Origin: Gemmatimonadaceae bacterium
GTDB taxonomy: Bacteria; Gemmatimonadota; Gemmatimonadetes; Gemmatimonadales; Gemmatimonadaceae
Reading direction: 5' to 3'
Length of the DNA: 64,000 nucleotides
NCBI GenBank assembly: GCA_037721215.1
Contig: JBBJNV010000004.1
Location: forward strand, 1-64,000
Below, piece by piece: positions 8,132 to 16,861 of the stretch (position 1 is its first letter; each line of letters begins with the position of its first letter). Under the pieces are notes generated by a model. It was given only the letters and a program-made list of their open reading frames with translations. It had not been told where the DNA came from and searched no databases. A program made the position numbers and the translations under genes.

Positions 8132-9730
8132 TCAGCTGTGTCCGCGCCTATTGTACGCGGGCGCGAGCTTCCTTGCCAGCTTCGCAGCCGCCGAGTGTCG
8201 CTCTTTCAGAACATCGGGCTTCCAGTGGTACACGTTGTCGAGTAACACCCGAGCCCCTCCGCACGCGCTGAACAGGAGCTGGTGAAAGACCATCTCCTCA
8301 GCGTCGGCGATCCGATCTTTCGGATTTGCCGCGCGATACTCCGGAAGTGATTGTTTCCCGGCGAATGACGCCAGAATCGCCGGCATTGCGGCGTCGACAC
8401 CACTGCCCCGGTTGAATGTCTCCTTGGGCCGCCAGAGCAGCGGATCGGGGAGAAGCCCGCTGAACGATTGACGCAGGACCCATTTGCCGACCCGTCGGCT
8501 CCATGGCTTTGGCCGGACAATCTTGAGCTGCGGGCTAATATCCATGGCGCACTGAACGACGCCGGTATCGAGAAAGGGAACTCTCGCTTCGACACTGTGC
8601 GCCATCGACATCCGGTCTGCGCGCTGAAGGTTGGTTCGATGCAGCTCCTGCACGCTGCGATGGAGCTCGCGGTGGAGGATCGATGGATTTCTGTAATCCA
8701 TGTGATACCCGTAGCCGGCGAACAGCTCGTCGGCCCCTTCGCCTGTCAGCACTGCCTTTACGTGATTCGACGCGAGCTCGGCGCAGAAATAATTGGGTAT
8801 CGCCGCTCGTACCAGAGGGCTGCTGTACGACTCCAGCCGCCAGATTATCTCGGGAAGCTTTTCAGCGATCTCCAGTGGTGTGATGATCCGTTCATGATGG
8901 CGTGACTGAATGTGCCGGGCGCACTGGCGGGCAGCGATCAGGTCGGCGCTTCCCTCTATCCCAACCGCGAAGGTGTGCAGCTCGCCAATATGCGGGCGTG
9001 CCATCGCCGCCACGAGGCTGCTGTCGAGTCCACCCGAAAGAAACACGCCAACGGGACCATCGCCCATCAGTTGCGATTGCACGGCCGACTCAAGCTTGCT
9101 CCGGATGTCGGCGTACATGGGTCGACGCGTTGGCCGATCGCCTATCCAGCCCTCCGGCACGCTGTAGTATCGCTGAACGCCTTCCTGCGGCGTGAACGTA
9201 CACCCAGGGGGCAAAGGGCGGACTTCGGAGGCACGTCCGAGCAGCGCTTTCAGCTCCGACGCAAAGACCAGCTCATTTTGTTCGCCTGCATTTGTATGGG
9301 ATCCCATGTAAAGGGGCTTGACACCCAGCGGATCCCGGCCGAGCACGAGATTCGATCCGTCGGCGATAGCGAACGCGAAGATGCCGTTCAGTCGCGAAGC
9401 TGCTTCGACGCCGTATGCTTCATACAAGGCGATGATTGCCTCGGTATCCGAGCCTGACGTGAACTGGTAGGTATTTCCCAGAGCCTCTTTCAGCGACAGA
9501 TGGTTATAGATCTCACCGTTGGCAACCACCGCCGTCGAGCCGCCAGCATTGTAGAGCGGCTGGTCGCCGCCCGCGACATCCACGATCGCGAGCCGGGCGC
9601 AACCGATGGCTCCGGCAGCGGCCGCGTGAACTCCGCGTGCGTCAGGCCCGCGATGCCGCAGCACCTCCAGCATTTCGCCGGTTACGCCGGCTCCGTCAAT
9701 CGCTCCCCATGCACCGGCAATTCCACACAT
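8132..9730 (-). CDS. asnB: Asparagine synthase, glutamine-hydrolysing
   Basis: Makes asparagine from aspartate, ATP and glutamine. The N-terminal class II glutaminase domain opens with MCGIAGAWG, so Cys2 is the nucleophile after Met removal. The synthetase domain has the pyrophosphate loop SGGLDSS near residue 237 and LTGEGADELFAGYG. The R(A)DRMSMAHSVEARVPFLD segment is typical of AsnB. At 532 residues it is slightly short for AsnB but shows no gap. It may share a transcript with the M20D gene downstream. Confidence 0.92.
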   Translation of the reverse strand: MCGIAGAWGAIDGAGVTGEMLEVLRHRGPDARGVHAAAAGAIGCARLAIVDVAGGDQPLYNAGGSTAVVANGEIYNHLSLKEALGNTYQFTSGSDTEAIIALYEAYGVEAASRLNGIFAFAIADGSNLVLGRDPLGVKPLYMGSHTNAGEQNELVFASELKALLGRASEVRPLPPGCTFTPQEGVQRYYSVPEGWIGDRPTRRPMYADIRSKLESAVQSQLMGDGPVGVFLSGGLDSSLVAAMARPHIGELHTFAVGIEGSADLIAARQCARHIQSRHHERIITPLEIAEKLPEIIWRLESYSSPLVRAAIPNYFCAELASNHVKAVLTGEGADELFAGYGYHMDYRNPSILHRELHRSVQELHRTNLQRADRMSMAHSVEARVPFLDTGVVQCAMDISPQLKIVRPKPWSRRVGKWVLRQSFSGLLPDPLLWRPKETFNRGSGVDAAMPAILASFAGKQSLPEYRAANPKDRIADAEEMVFHQLLFSACGGARVLLDNVYHWKPDVLKERHSAAAKLARKLAPAYNRRGHS

Positions 9731-9757
9731 GCATTACTCTAATCGCGGGAATGCGCT

Positions 9758-10345
9758 TTGACAGCGGTCATTTCGTCAGGCCGCCGGGGAATGGCTACTT
9801 TTCCTCGCATGGCAACTCCGTCTCCATATCGAACGTTGATCCCTGAACGCCGCGTCGCGCTTGTACTCTACGCATTGCGTACGACACCCGAGGCACGCGA
9901 ACGCTACGTCCAGCGGCTTGTGAAACGTGGCGGCGGGTTCCGTGCGGCAACGTTAAGGACCTGGCCCGTGGACCGTCTCGCGCGTGAAGTCGTACGCGTA
10001 CGTGCCGAAGACTCGCAGGATGAGCTGGATCTGCTGCAACTGCTGTACGTCGATCTCGAGCCGGCAATCCAGGTGACTTTCCTCGATGCCGCCGGGGTCG
10101 AGCACACCGATGGGAAGATCTCCGAGGATCTGGAGCCGCCCTACGCCGACGCTTCGTCGGTGCGGCGCGCGGCGGATGTAGTTCTGGACAAGCATGGTGA
10201 CGACGGGGCGCGGTATCTCCAAACCCTCGCGCGCTACAGCCTTGGCTGGTGGCCTGAGATCGATTTGGTGGTGAATGAAATGGCAAGCGCGGCGCCCACT
10301 GATACCGTGGCGGCCACTGATACCGCTGCAGCCAGAGACAGATAA
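9758..10345 (+). CDS. Uncharacterised protein, alpha/beta, acidic
   Basis: I do not recognise a family. The longest reading (TTG at 9758) gives 195 residues; ATGs at 9791 or 9809 give about 184 or 178 and look more natural, as the sequence before PYRTLIPERR is low in structure. The central part (residues 30-165) is rich in Arg, Asp and Leu with no signal peptide or membrane helix, suggesting a cytoplasmic protein. The tail repeats a TDT(V/A)AA pattern. It sits 12 bp before the DUF2007-like gene. Confidence 0.6.
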   Translation: MTAVISSGRRGMATFPRMATPSPYRTLIPERRVALVLYALRTTPEARERYVQRLVKRGGGFRAATLRTWPVDRLAREVVRVRAEDSQDELDLLQLLYVDLEPAIQVTFLDAAGVEHTDGKISEDLEPPYADASSVRRAADVVLDKHGDDGARYLQTLARYSLGWWPEIDLVVNEMASAAPTDTVAATDTAAARDR

Positions 10346-10357
10346 CCGGGGTTATCG

Positions 10358-10588
10358 ATGCCCGAAAATGCCCCCACATGGGTTACGGTGACTACCTGCA
10401 GCTCAGGCCTGGAGGCCGACTTCGGGGTGCAGCAACTCGCGTCGGCGGGTATCGACGCGGTGGCCCGCGGAAATGACATCATCGGCATCTTCGGCCCCGG
10501 ATTTTCGGGGGCTACTGCACGCGGTGTCGACGTCATGGTGCCGTCGCATATGCTGGAGGATGCCCGCGAAGTGCTGGGCGGGGGCTAG
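10358..10588 (+). CDS. Small DUF2007-like protein
   Basis: A 76-residue protein starting at an ATG. The pattern TVTTCSSGLEADFGVQQLASAGIDAVARGND...VDVMVPSHMLEDAREVL matches the compact GlnB-like fold of DUF2007 (putative signal-transducing) proteins: an early beta-strand, a helix that scans for paralogous elements, and a final strand followed by an AREVL helix. The role of this family is not established. Its closeness to the preceding unknown gene suggests one transcript. Confidence 0.7.
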   Translation: MPENAPTWVTVTTCSSGLEADFGVQQLASAGIDAVARGNDIIGIFGPGFSGATARGVDVMVPSHMLEDAREVLGGG

Positions 10589-10657
10589 CACGGCGGCGAC
10601 GGTCGCTCTTCGGTGAAGGCAGCCGTTGCCGTTCCGGCAATGAACTTTGCGAACTGA

Positions 10658-12448
10658 CTACGCAGCGTTCGCGGGTTCCTCTGAGTCCCGAGCGGGAAGA
10701 AAGGTTTTCAGCAGCGCAAACACCAGCAGCAGGAGAAGAACCCCCTGTGCCACCAGTGTTTCCGCGCTTGGAAATATTCCCATCGCCGGGATGCTGGGCA
10801 TTGCGTTGAGTACCGTAATCGGTACCACATTTCCTTCCTGAAGCTCGCGTATACCCTTCCCCAGAAACACGAAAGCCAGATAATAAAGGAGCACGCTTGT
10901 CCCGGCGAAAAACGGCCGCATCGGTATTTTCACACCGAACCGGTAGAAGAGGGTAAAGATCACAGCGAGCAAGGCGAATCCCGCAACCATTCCAAGCACC
11001 AGGGGGATGGCGACATCGCCCTCACTGAAGAGCGCCTGATAGAACAATGCCGTCTCAGCGCCTTCGCGAAACACCGCGAGGAAAGCAACGATTGCCAGTG
11101 CCTTGCCGCCGCCGTGATCCAATGCGGTATTGACCTTTTCACGGATGAACTTCTGCCACTTGGCAGCTTCGACCTTGGAAATCAGCCAGTAACTGACGGA
11201 GAACAGGACGGCGACAGCGATCAGCATCGTCATCCCTTCGATGATCTCGCGGCTGGCAGGGAGTCGCGCGAAGAAACTCTGCAGGACGATCGCCATCAGC
11301 ACACTCGCGGCGAGCCCGGCCGCAACGCCGGTCCAGATTGCGCGAAGGCGTTCGCGATGACCGGTCTTGATGAGGAATGCGACGACGGCGCCGATCACCA
11401 GAATTGCCTCGAAGCCTTCGCGCAGGATGATCAGGAGCGACTGAAGAAACGTTCCCCATCTACCTTCCGTTGGACGCGTGAGCGCCACGACGCGGGGCAG
11501 GTCGAGGGCAATCGCGTCCCGCGCACGCTCGGCGATACTCAGGTCTTTCCCGCGCAACGCTCCCTTGAAGTCGGCGAACTGTCGTTCCATCGAGGCGACG
11601 AGCCCGGGTTGCTTCGCGCGGGCCGGGGTTTCCAGCGGTTCGAACGCGATGTAAGCGTCGAACGCCCTGTCACCGGCGTCGGCAGTTCGACCCGCTCTTG
11701 CGAAATCGAGGGCACTGTCCAGCAGTGCGAGAACCGAGCGCGCGGCTTCGTCGCCGGGCGCTGCGGTTGCGTCGGCAGCGGCGGGAATCTGCATCTGCGT
11801 GCCCCGCAGCGTGTACACGTAGTTGACGATATTCCAGCGCTGTTGCGGCGACAGGCTTGCAAAAGACGGCATCGGGCTGCCGCGAATACCGACGGTCACG
11901 ACGTTATATGCGAGCGTCGGGCTGAGATCGGGAAGACCCGAGGACGATCCGATCGGTGGGGGCTCGATGGGGAGGGATCTGGCGGCAGGGCCATCACCCA
12001 GACCGCGGTCGCCGTGGCAGGAAGCGCAGTTGGCAGTGTAGAGGGCATGTCCCGCGCTGGTGTCGAGGGCGGCGGTGGGCAGGTCCAGGGCACCGGCCGC
12101 CCCAAGTGCACCATTGAAGCGGGCGTGAATCAGGCTCACTTCGGGTGGAGCACGCTTGGCCAGCACCGCGGTGGTCAGCGTATCGAGCAGGGCCTGGCTG
12201 GCGCGTGCATTGTAGCCACGAAGGCGTTGCGCCACCTGCCGCGCGTCCTCGAGAAACGACGTCGTTTCGGCGTACTCGACCTGTGATACGAGCCGGCCTT
12301 TCTCGTCGAATGCCTTACCATACTCTTCAATGGCAACACCGACGATACTCGAAAGTCGCTTTGCGGGGTTCTCCTGCGCCTCCCCGACCGCCGACGTCAG
12401 CGCCGCGAAAACGAGGGCGGCGAGACCAAATTTCAAGCCCGGCTTCAT
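10658..12448 (-). CDS. Cytochrome c / FTR1-type iron permease fusion
   Basis: A 596-residue fusion. After a signal peptide (about residues 1-24) comes a helical domain, then a class I cytochrome c domain with the haem site CASCH (141-145) and a likely axial Met193 in SPMPSF. A second helical linker leads to seven membrane helices of the FTR1 iron permease family, with both iron-binding motifs, REGFE and REGAE. FTR1 proteins move iron across the membrane, in yeast coupled to oxidation. Here the attached haem domain could pass electrons during ferrous iron oxidation (inference). The divided layout is intact with no frameshift. Confidence 0.9.
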   Translation of the reverse strand: MKPGLKFGLAALVFAALTSAVGEAQENPAKRLSSIVGVAIEEYGKAFDEKGRLVSQVEYAETTSFLEDARQVAQRLRGYNARASQALLDTLTTAVLAKRAPPEVSLIHARFNGALGAAGALDLPTAALDTSAGHALYTANCASCHGDRGLGDGPAARSLPIEPPPIGSSSGLPDLSPTLAYNVVTVGIRGSPMPSFASLSPQQRWNIVNYVYTLRGTQMQIPAAADATAAPGDEAARSVLALLDSALDFARAGRTADAGDRAFDAYIAFEPLETPARAKQPGLVASMERQFADFKGALRGKDLSIAERARDAIALDLPRVVALTRPTEGRWGTFLQSLLIILREGFEAILVIGAVVAFLIKTGHRERLRAIWTGVAAGLAASVLMAIVLQSFFARLPASREIIEGMTMLIAVAVLFSVSYWLISKVEAAKWQKFIREKVNTALDHGGGKALAIVAFLAVFREGAETALFYQALFSEGDVAIPLVLGMVAGFALLAVIFTLFYRFGVKIPMRPFFAGTSVLLYYLAFVFLGKGIRELQEGNVVPITVLNAMPSIPAMGIFPSAETLVAQGVLLLLLVFALLKTFLPARDSEEPANAA

Positions 12449-12518
12449 TGCCGAGTAAATCTATCAGGATACTTCGCGTCTGAAAGGTGGCCTGGAGTTC
12501 TGGATCAGAAATACGCTG

Positions 12519-13505
12519 TCAGGGTTCGTACTTCTGCAGCAGCGCTTTGGAAGAGGAACCCTCGTTGTTCACTGGCACCTGACGCAGGCGGATAATGACT
12601 TTGGAGAGTTCACATGCTGCCTCCGTGGAAATGGATGGTGATGGGGGAAGCAGCGGGCGAAGCCCGCATTCTCCGAGTGAAGCCGAGGCTGCACGCGTAA
12701 GGAACACAGGTTCGGATCGGTCGAGTTCGGCAATCGCCCCGTCGTCCTCGGCAAGCACGACCCGTATCCTGTCACGGACCGTTTCATCGGTGCCGTGCAT
12801 TGCGAAAATGCGGTCTCCGAAAAGCGGATCCGCTACGACGAAGGTCAGCGGTCGTTCCGCAAGGCATCGGTCGATGGCTCCCGAAAGTTCAGCGTGGACG
12901 GCGACCACGACGATCGGCTTACCCAGTTGCCTCGCGATTTCGCGAACGGGTCCGGCGTGGAAGGTAAGCGTCACTACCAGATCGGAAGCTACGATGGCAT
13001 CGCGAAGGCTCTCGAGCTCCGCTGACGGCTCAGCGCCGCTGTCACCGGCCGTTGCGAAGCGAAACGGCGTTGTATCCAGCCCGAAATCCTCGCTCAGCTC
13101 ATCGCAAAGAGCAACCAGACAATCTTCACTCGACTCGACACACAGGCACCGAAGCCGGCCTGCTTCTGTGTACCTGCGTACCAGGTCGGGAAGATCAGGT
13201 ATACGAACACGCTGGCGCCACGCGTCGACCATCAGGTCTGCCATCCATGACGCTTCCGCGATGGCCCCGGTCTCAGGCATCCATGCCTGCCTCGACAGGT
13301 AGACTCCAGACCTGCCCCGGATTTCGACCAGCCCTTCCTGCTCGAGAGTGCGATACGCGTTCGCCACCGAACGATGATCGGCTCCCATGTCGCGGGCGAG
13401 CTGCCGAATTCCAGGAACGCTGCAGCCGTGCTCGAGATGCCCCAGGTGCAGGCCAGCGAGGATACGGTAGCGAATCCTGTCAGTGAGGTCGGAATGCTTT
13501 CTCAT
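12519..13505 (-). CDS. GntR-family transcriptional regulator with unusual C-terminal domain
   Basis: The N-terminal ~75 residues form a GntR winged helix: LTDRIRYRILAGLHLG, VPGIRQLARDMGADHRSVANAYRTLEQEGLVEIRGRSGVYL. The remaining ~240 residues do not match FadR, HutC or MocR effector domains that I know. They look like a Rossmann-type sensor, with alternating strands in DLVVTLTFHAGPVREIARQLGKPIVVVAVH and LTFVVADPLFG. I chose the ATG at 13505 over one at 13544 because the wing domain begins right after it. It lies upstream of the cytochrome/FTR1 gene on the same strand, about 70 bp apart, so iron control is possible but unproven. Confidence 0.8.
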   Translation of the reverse strand: MRKHSDLTDRIRYRILAGLHLGHLEHGCSVPGIRQLARDMGADHRSVANAYRTLEQEGLVEIRGRSGVYLSRQAWMPETGAIAEASWMADLMVDAWRQRVRIPDLPDLVRRYTEAGRLRCLCVESSEDCLVALCDELSEDFGLDTTPFRFATAGDSGAEPSAELESLRDAIVASDLVVTLTFHAGPVREIARQLGKPIVVVAVHAELSGAIDRCLAERPLTFVVADPLFGDRIFAMHGTDETVRDRIRVVLAEDDGAIAELDRSEPVFLTRAASASLGECGLRPLLPPSPSISTEAACELSKVIIRLRQVPVNNEGSSSKALLQKYEP

Positions 13506-13744
13506 CTCAGTCCCCGAAACGATGTTGATATGGCAGGCGAGCAACCGGACGCCGGGTAATCCAAGCTACAGCGCGTGTTCAAATCCAGCAAAACGGCATT
13601 GCAGGAGAAAAAAAGTCGGACTCGGCAGCGCAAGCGAGCCACCATTGGTACAAACTGATACTATCCTGTGTTGCAGAAAAGGCATGGCTGTTGCGTTTTC
13701 GTGCGATGCTGTTCAAACCGCAAGACTGACCAGGGAGAAGAATT

Positions 13745-14398
13745 ATGAGGGAATTGATGGTACGAAGCATTGGGATGCTGTTCGCGGGTACTACGGTTTT
13801 TGCGATGCTTGGCGCCGCTGGCGGGACGGCACCGGAGGACGCGGTGACAACCGAGTCGCAGGCACAGGGCAGAGGCCAGGGCCGAATGAACCGAGCCCAG
13901 GTGCAGCGCATGACGAGTACGTGGCCCAAAGCGTCGCGGGAGGCGATTGCCTTTCTGACGAACAAATACGGTGCGCCGGCCGCAATGTCCTCGGATATGG
14001 TGGTCTGGGGCCGCACTGGGCCGTGGAAGCGGACGATTGTGTATCGCACGGAATACCAGCACAACTTCCCCGGGCCGCACACTGATGTCATGCAGCAATG
14101 GATCGACTATCGGGCACCGGCGTCCAGCTACGACGAGCTCGGCGAGTACGACGGCAGCGTGGTGATGGAGCGTACATCAGGCGAGATGTCGGCAAGGTGC
14201 GACAAGGAAGGCGCCAATTTCCTCGCTTTGAACCTCGCCAACGACATCGTTACGGGGAAACGCAGCGTCGACGAAGCTCGGAAGATGTATGGCGAGCAGA
14301 TCATGGCGATGAAGGCCGGCCGGCCGGCTCCGTATACGGCGCGGCTTCTGTTCACGGTGTCGTCAGGAACAGCGGATACCGATAAGCCGGTAATGTAG
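13745..14398 (+). CDS. Exported protein of unknown function
   Basis: A 217-residue protein with a convincing ribosome site (AGGGAGAAG before ATG at 13745) and an N-terminal hydrophobic stretch (residues 6-27) that reads as a signal peptide. A Q/G/R-rich linker precedes a folded part starting at WPKASREAIAFLTNKYGAP, rich in Trp and Tyr. There is one cysteine in the mature region. I recognise no family. It stands alone between the divergent GntR gene and a very strong terminator, so it is a single-gene unit. Confidence 0.72.
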   Translation: MRELMVRSIGMLFAGTTVFAMLGAAGGTAPEDAVTTESQAQGRGQGRMNRAQVQRMTSTWPKASREAIAFLTNKYGAPAAMSSDMVVWGRTGPWKRTIVYRTEYQHNFPGPHTDVMQQWIDYRAPASSYDELGEYDGSVVMERTSGEMSARCDKEGANFLALNLANDIVTGKRSVDEARKMYGEQIMAMKAGRPAPYTARLLFTVSSGTADTDKPVM

Positions 14399-14447
14399 CA
14401 GCAGCTGCAGGATTGTTACGGCGCGCGTATCGCGTCGGCGTTCGTAG

Positions 14448-14487
14448 CAGAGGGGACAGCGGCCGCTGTCCCCTCTGTTGTTTTTTT
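14448..14487 (+). terminator. Rho-independent terminator
   Basis: A perfect 30-nt palindrome at 14448-14477 (arms CAGAGGGGACAGCGG and its complement) is followed by TTGTTTTTTT. It lies 50 bp after the stop of the exported unknown protein and is the clearest intrinsic terminator in the window. Confidence 0.93.
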
Positions 14488-14545
14488 GAGCTTCGGGGCT
14501 TGATCGAGGCGAACCGCAACGGGGGTTGCCACGCGGCTCCTGGAC

Positions 14546-14884
14546 GTGTCACTTCACCACGTGCATTCCGACAAGCTCGCATCAGGCATGCCCGACCGGT
14601 TGCTCGCCGCGAGATATGTCCGGCGCGCGGCCGGGTTCTGGGTGGCCGTGCACATCTTCCTGGGCGTCGTCAGCGGGGGTGTCGTCCTGGCACTCGATCC
14701 GCCCGCCGCGCTGTTGCTGTTCGCGATTGCAGGAGGGCTCGGGGTGTTCGACGCATTGAAACGCCATGAGCTGCTGTTTCTCCAGAATCTTGGTGTCCCT
14801 CGGTCGATGGTCGCGGTGCTCTGGATCGCAACGGCCGCCACGCTCGAGCTGTCGGCGCACCTTGTATCGCTGGCGGTACGGTGA
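14546..14884 (+). CDS. Small membrane protein paired with an ABC ATPase
   Basis: A protein of up to 112 residues starting at GTG 14546; in-frame GTG 14561 or ATG 14588 could also serve, and none has a clear ribosome site. Three hydrophobic segments lie at about residues 30-52, 55-68 and 87-110. The stop overlaps the GTG of the ABC ATPase by four bases, so the two are probably made together. It is far smaller than a normal ABC permease. It may be an accessory subunit or form the channel as an oligomer. Confidence 0.62.
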   Translation: MSLHHVHSDKLASGMPDRLLAARYVRRAAGFWVAVHIFLGVVSGGVVLALDPPAALLLFAIAGGLGVFDALKRHELLFLQNLGVPRSMVAVLWIATAATLELSAHLVSLAVR

Positions 14885-15687
14885 CGATTCTTCACGCGGA
14901 TAGCATCGCCAGGCGCCTCGGTGGTCGGAAGATTCTTTCAGCCGCCACGCTTACGGCGGATAGCGGAACAATCACTGGCCTGCTGGGACGCATGGGGGAG
15001 GGCAAGTCAACCCTCATGAAAATCTGCGCTGGCCTGATTCCGCCGGACAGCGGCTGGGTCAGATTCGATGGGATCCAATACATTCGCCCGCGATTGCATC
15101 GATTGAGCAAGGGTGGACTTTATTACCTTGCCGATTCAGGGAATCTCGCATCGTCGCTTACACTCCGGCAGCATATGGAAGCCGTCCACCGGAGATTCGC
15201 CACGGCAGCGTCCGACGAATCCATCGTCTTGATGCACCTCGAGGGTCTCCTCGATTCCCCGCCTGGTCAGATGTCCAGCGGTGAGCGCCGCCGCGCGGAA
15301 ATCGGCCTCGCCATTGCCCGCAGGCCGAAATGCCTGATAGTCGACGAACCCTTTCGAAGTCTGGATCCGCTGATCTGCGACATGGTGGGCAGCGGCCTGC
15401 GAATGGCCGCCCAGAATGGGTGCGCAGTAATAATCAGCGGACACGAAGTCAGGGCACTTACACCGTGGCTGGATTCGATAGTCTGGCTGACCTCCGGCAC
15501 CACTCATCCCCTTGGCTCGCCTGCCGAGGCCAGGAAGAACGAGGCATTCAGCCGCGACTACCTGGGTTCGAATCTCGAACGGTCACCCATCGCCGTTCCG
15601 GAAGTCGTACCTCCCTTCCAGTTCTCTTCTGCTCACGGCAGCTCTCTGCCCGGTGCGCTCCTCAAACCGGGCCACAAAATCGGGTAA
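14881..15687 (+). CDS. Atypical ABC transporter ATPase subunit
   Basis: A 268-residue ATPase starting at GTG inside a GTGA overlap. Walker A is GRMGEGKST (about residues 36-44), the signature is MSSGERRRAEIGLA instead of LSGGQ, Walker B is CLIVDEPF, and the switch histidine lies in ISGHEVRAL. The Q-loop glutamine is not obvious at LYYLADSGNLA. All key ATP-binding parts are present, so it should be active. Its only visible partner is the small upstream membrane protein. The last ~35 codons overlap the end of the convergent CYTH gene by 105 bp. Confidence 0.83.
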   Translation: MTILHADSIARRLGGRKILSAATLTADSGTITGLLGRMGEGKSTLMKICAGLIPPDSGWVRFDGIQYIRPRLHRLSKGGLYYLADSGNLASSLTLRQHMEAVHRRFATAASDESIVLMHLEGLLDSPPGQMSSGERRRAEIGLAIARRPKCLIVDEPFRSLDPLICDMVGSGLRMAAQNGCAVIISGHEVRALTPWLDSIVWLTSGTTHPLGSPAEARKNEAFSRDYLGSNLERSPIAVPEVVPPFQFSSAHGSSLPGALLKPGHKIG

Positions 15688-16176
15688 CCGCTGGGCAGTG
15701 AACCCTGCCCTCGGCAACTGCGTAATCCGAATTGCATCCTCGATTGCCCCGGGGGGGCCCTCGACCTCGACGAGGGCGTCCATTCGCGGGTACTGCTCGA
15801 ATCGCACGGTGGCGCCCACCACTTCGTACTGCATTATGGTCCGGTCAATTTCCTTGACGACGACGAATCCCAGTCTGCTCAGCATTTCAGCCAGCGCCGC
15901 GGGATCGCCGGCGGGCGTCGACAGCTCCTCGCGAACCTTGTACCCATCCTCGTACCGCGTCGAGCCCTTCCAATCCAGATGACCGTGGCGCTGCCCATCG
16001 CTTTCGTAAATCCGGAGGCGAAGCACATGATCCCGCCCCACCAGCGCACCCGCCTCGGAATCGTAGCGCACATCCGCGAGCGAGCCTGCGAAGACCAGAC
16101 GCCCGCCTGCTGCTTCAACACGCGAACGGCACGCGTCGATATCCTCGACCACACTTTTCACTTCAACTTCACGCAT
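15583..16176 (-). CDS. CYTH-domain protein (class IV adenylate cyclase / triphosphatase-like)
   Basis: CYTH proteins bind triphosphate substrates with metal ions inside an antiparallel barrel and act as adenylate cyclases, thiamine triphosphatases or inorganic triphosphatases. The 197-residue sequence starts with the hallmark ExExK (EVEVK, residues 3-7) and continues with LRLRIYE, LDWKG, KVREELST, RTIMQYE, VRFEQYP and LVEVEGP, alternating charges as expected for the tunnel. Which activity applies is not decidable here. The start overlaps the end of the HAD gene by 8 bp; the 3' end overlaps the ABC ATPase gene. Confidence 0.87.
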   Translation of the reverse strand: MREVEVKSVVEDIDACRSRVEAAGGRLVFAGSLADVRYDSEAGALVGRDHVLRLRIYESDGQRHGHLDWKGSTRYEDGYKVREELSTPAGDPAALAEMLSRLGFVVVKEIDRTIMQYEVVGATVRFEQYPRMDALVEVEGPPGAIEDAIRITQLPRAGFTAQRLPDFVARFEERTGQRAAVSRRELEGRYDFRNGDG

Positions 16177-16861
16177 CCATGATTCTCCGAACTACCTCAT
16201 CAGTGTCCGCCAGATTCTCGAATACAGCATAAGGTTCGTGCTCGGCGAGCTGATCCACCGTATACCGGCCGGTCGCGACCCCAATGGCACTCGCGCCAAT
16301 CGACTCGCCGCATCGTATATCGGCGGGCGTATCACCGATAACGATCATGCGATTGCCTTCTATGTCGGCGCCGAGGAACTCACGTGCGCGCCGCTGCGCA
16401 ACGGCGGGCAGCTCCGGTCTCAGCTCGTGATCGGACCCAAAAGCATTCACACGGAAGCGGGTGACGTCGATACCCGCGGCCCTCAGCTTGGCATATGCCC
16501 CCTGCTGGATATTGCCAGTCAACAGACCGAGCACCACCGCATCCAGCTTCTCGAGTGCATCGAGCAGGTCAAACACCCCCTCAAACACATGCACCGTTCG
16601 ATCGCCGCTGGCCAGCCCACGTTCCAGACCGGCCAGATAAGATGCGAGCAACTGGTCCATCTGAGAATCGATGTTCGCATCAGCGAATCCTTCGAGACGC
16701 ATCAAATCGCGAACGATCTGCCGGTCTGTCTTGCCATCGTAGTGGTAGGCAGCGTCGCCAGAGGCTCCGAACACCTCTTTGAGGGCTGCCTCCATTGATA
16801 CCCGGCCAACTCCTCCGCTTTTAAGCAGCGTCCCGTCTATGTCGAACAGAACCACCCTCAT
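16169..16861 (-). CDS. HAD-family phosphatase (phosphoglycolate phosphatase-like)
   Basis: A 230-residue haloacid dehalogenase hydrolase. Motif I is FDIDGT (Asp7 nucleophile, Asp9 acid/base), motif II LLTGN and motif IV IGDTPADIRCG, with a helical cap between motifs I and II. The ATG at 16861 overlaps the stop of the EamA gene (ATGA), and the catalytic motif begins six residues later, which argues against a longer start at 16915. Substrate specificity is not fixed by sequence; phosphoglycolate or a similar small phosphate is plausible. Confidence 0.88.
   Translation of the reverse strand: MRVVLFDIDGTLLKSGGVGRVSMEAALKEVFGASGDAAYHYDGKTDRQIVRDLMRLEGFADANIDSQMDQLLASYLAGLERGLASGDRTVHVFEGVFDLLDALEKLDAVVLGLLTGNIQQGAYAKLRAAGIDVTRFRVNAFGSDHELRPELPAVAQRRAREFLGADIEGNRMIVIGDTPADIRCGESIGASAIGVATGRYTVDQLAEHEPYAVFENLADTDEVVRRIMDA

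Noticed and set aside
9758-9786. TTGACA at 9758-9763 as a promoter
   Set aside because: No acceptable -10 box at 16-18 bp; the hexamer stands alone.
11114-12286. 390-codon plus-strand open frame opposite the cytochrome c/FTR1 gene
   Set aside because: Low-complexity Arg/Gly/Glu-rich translation with no domain; the minus-strand gene carries clear CASCH and REGxE motifs.
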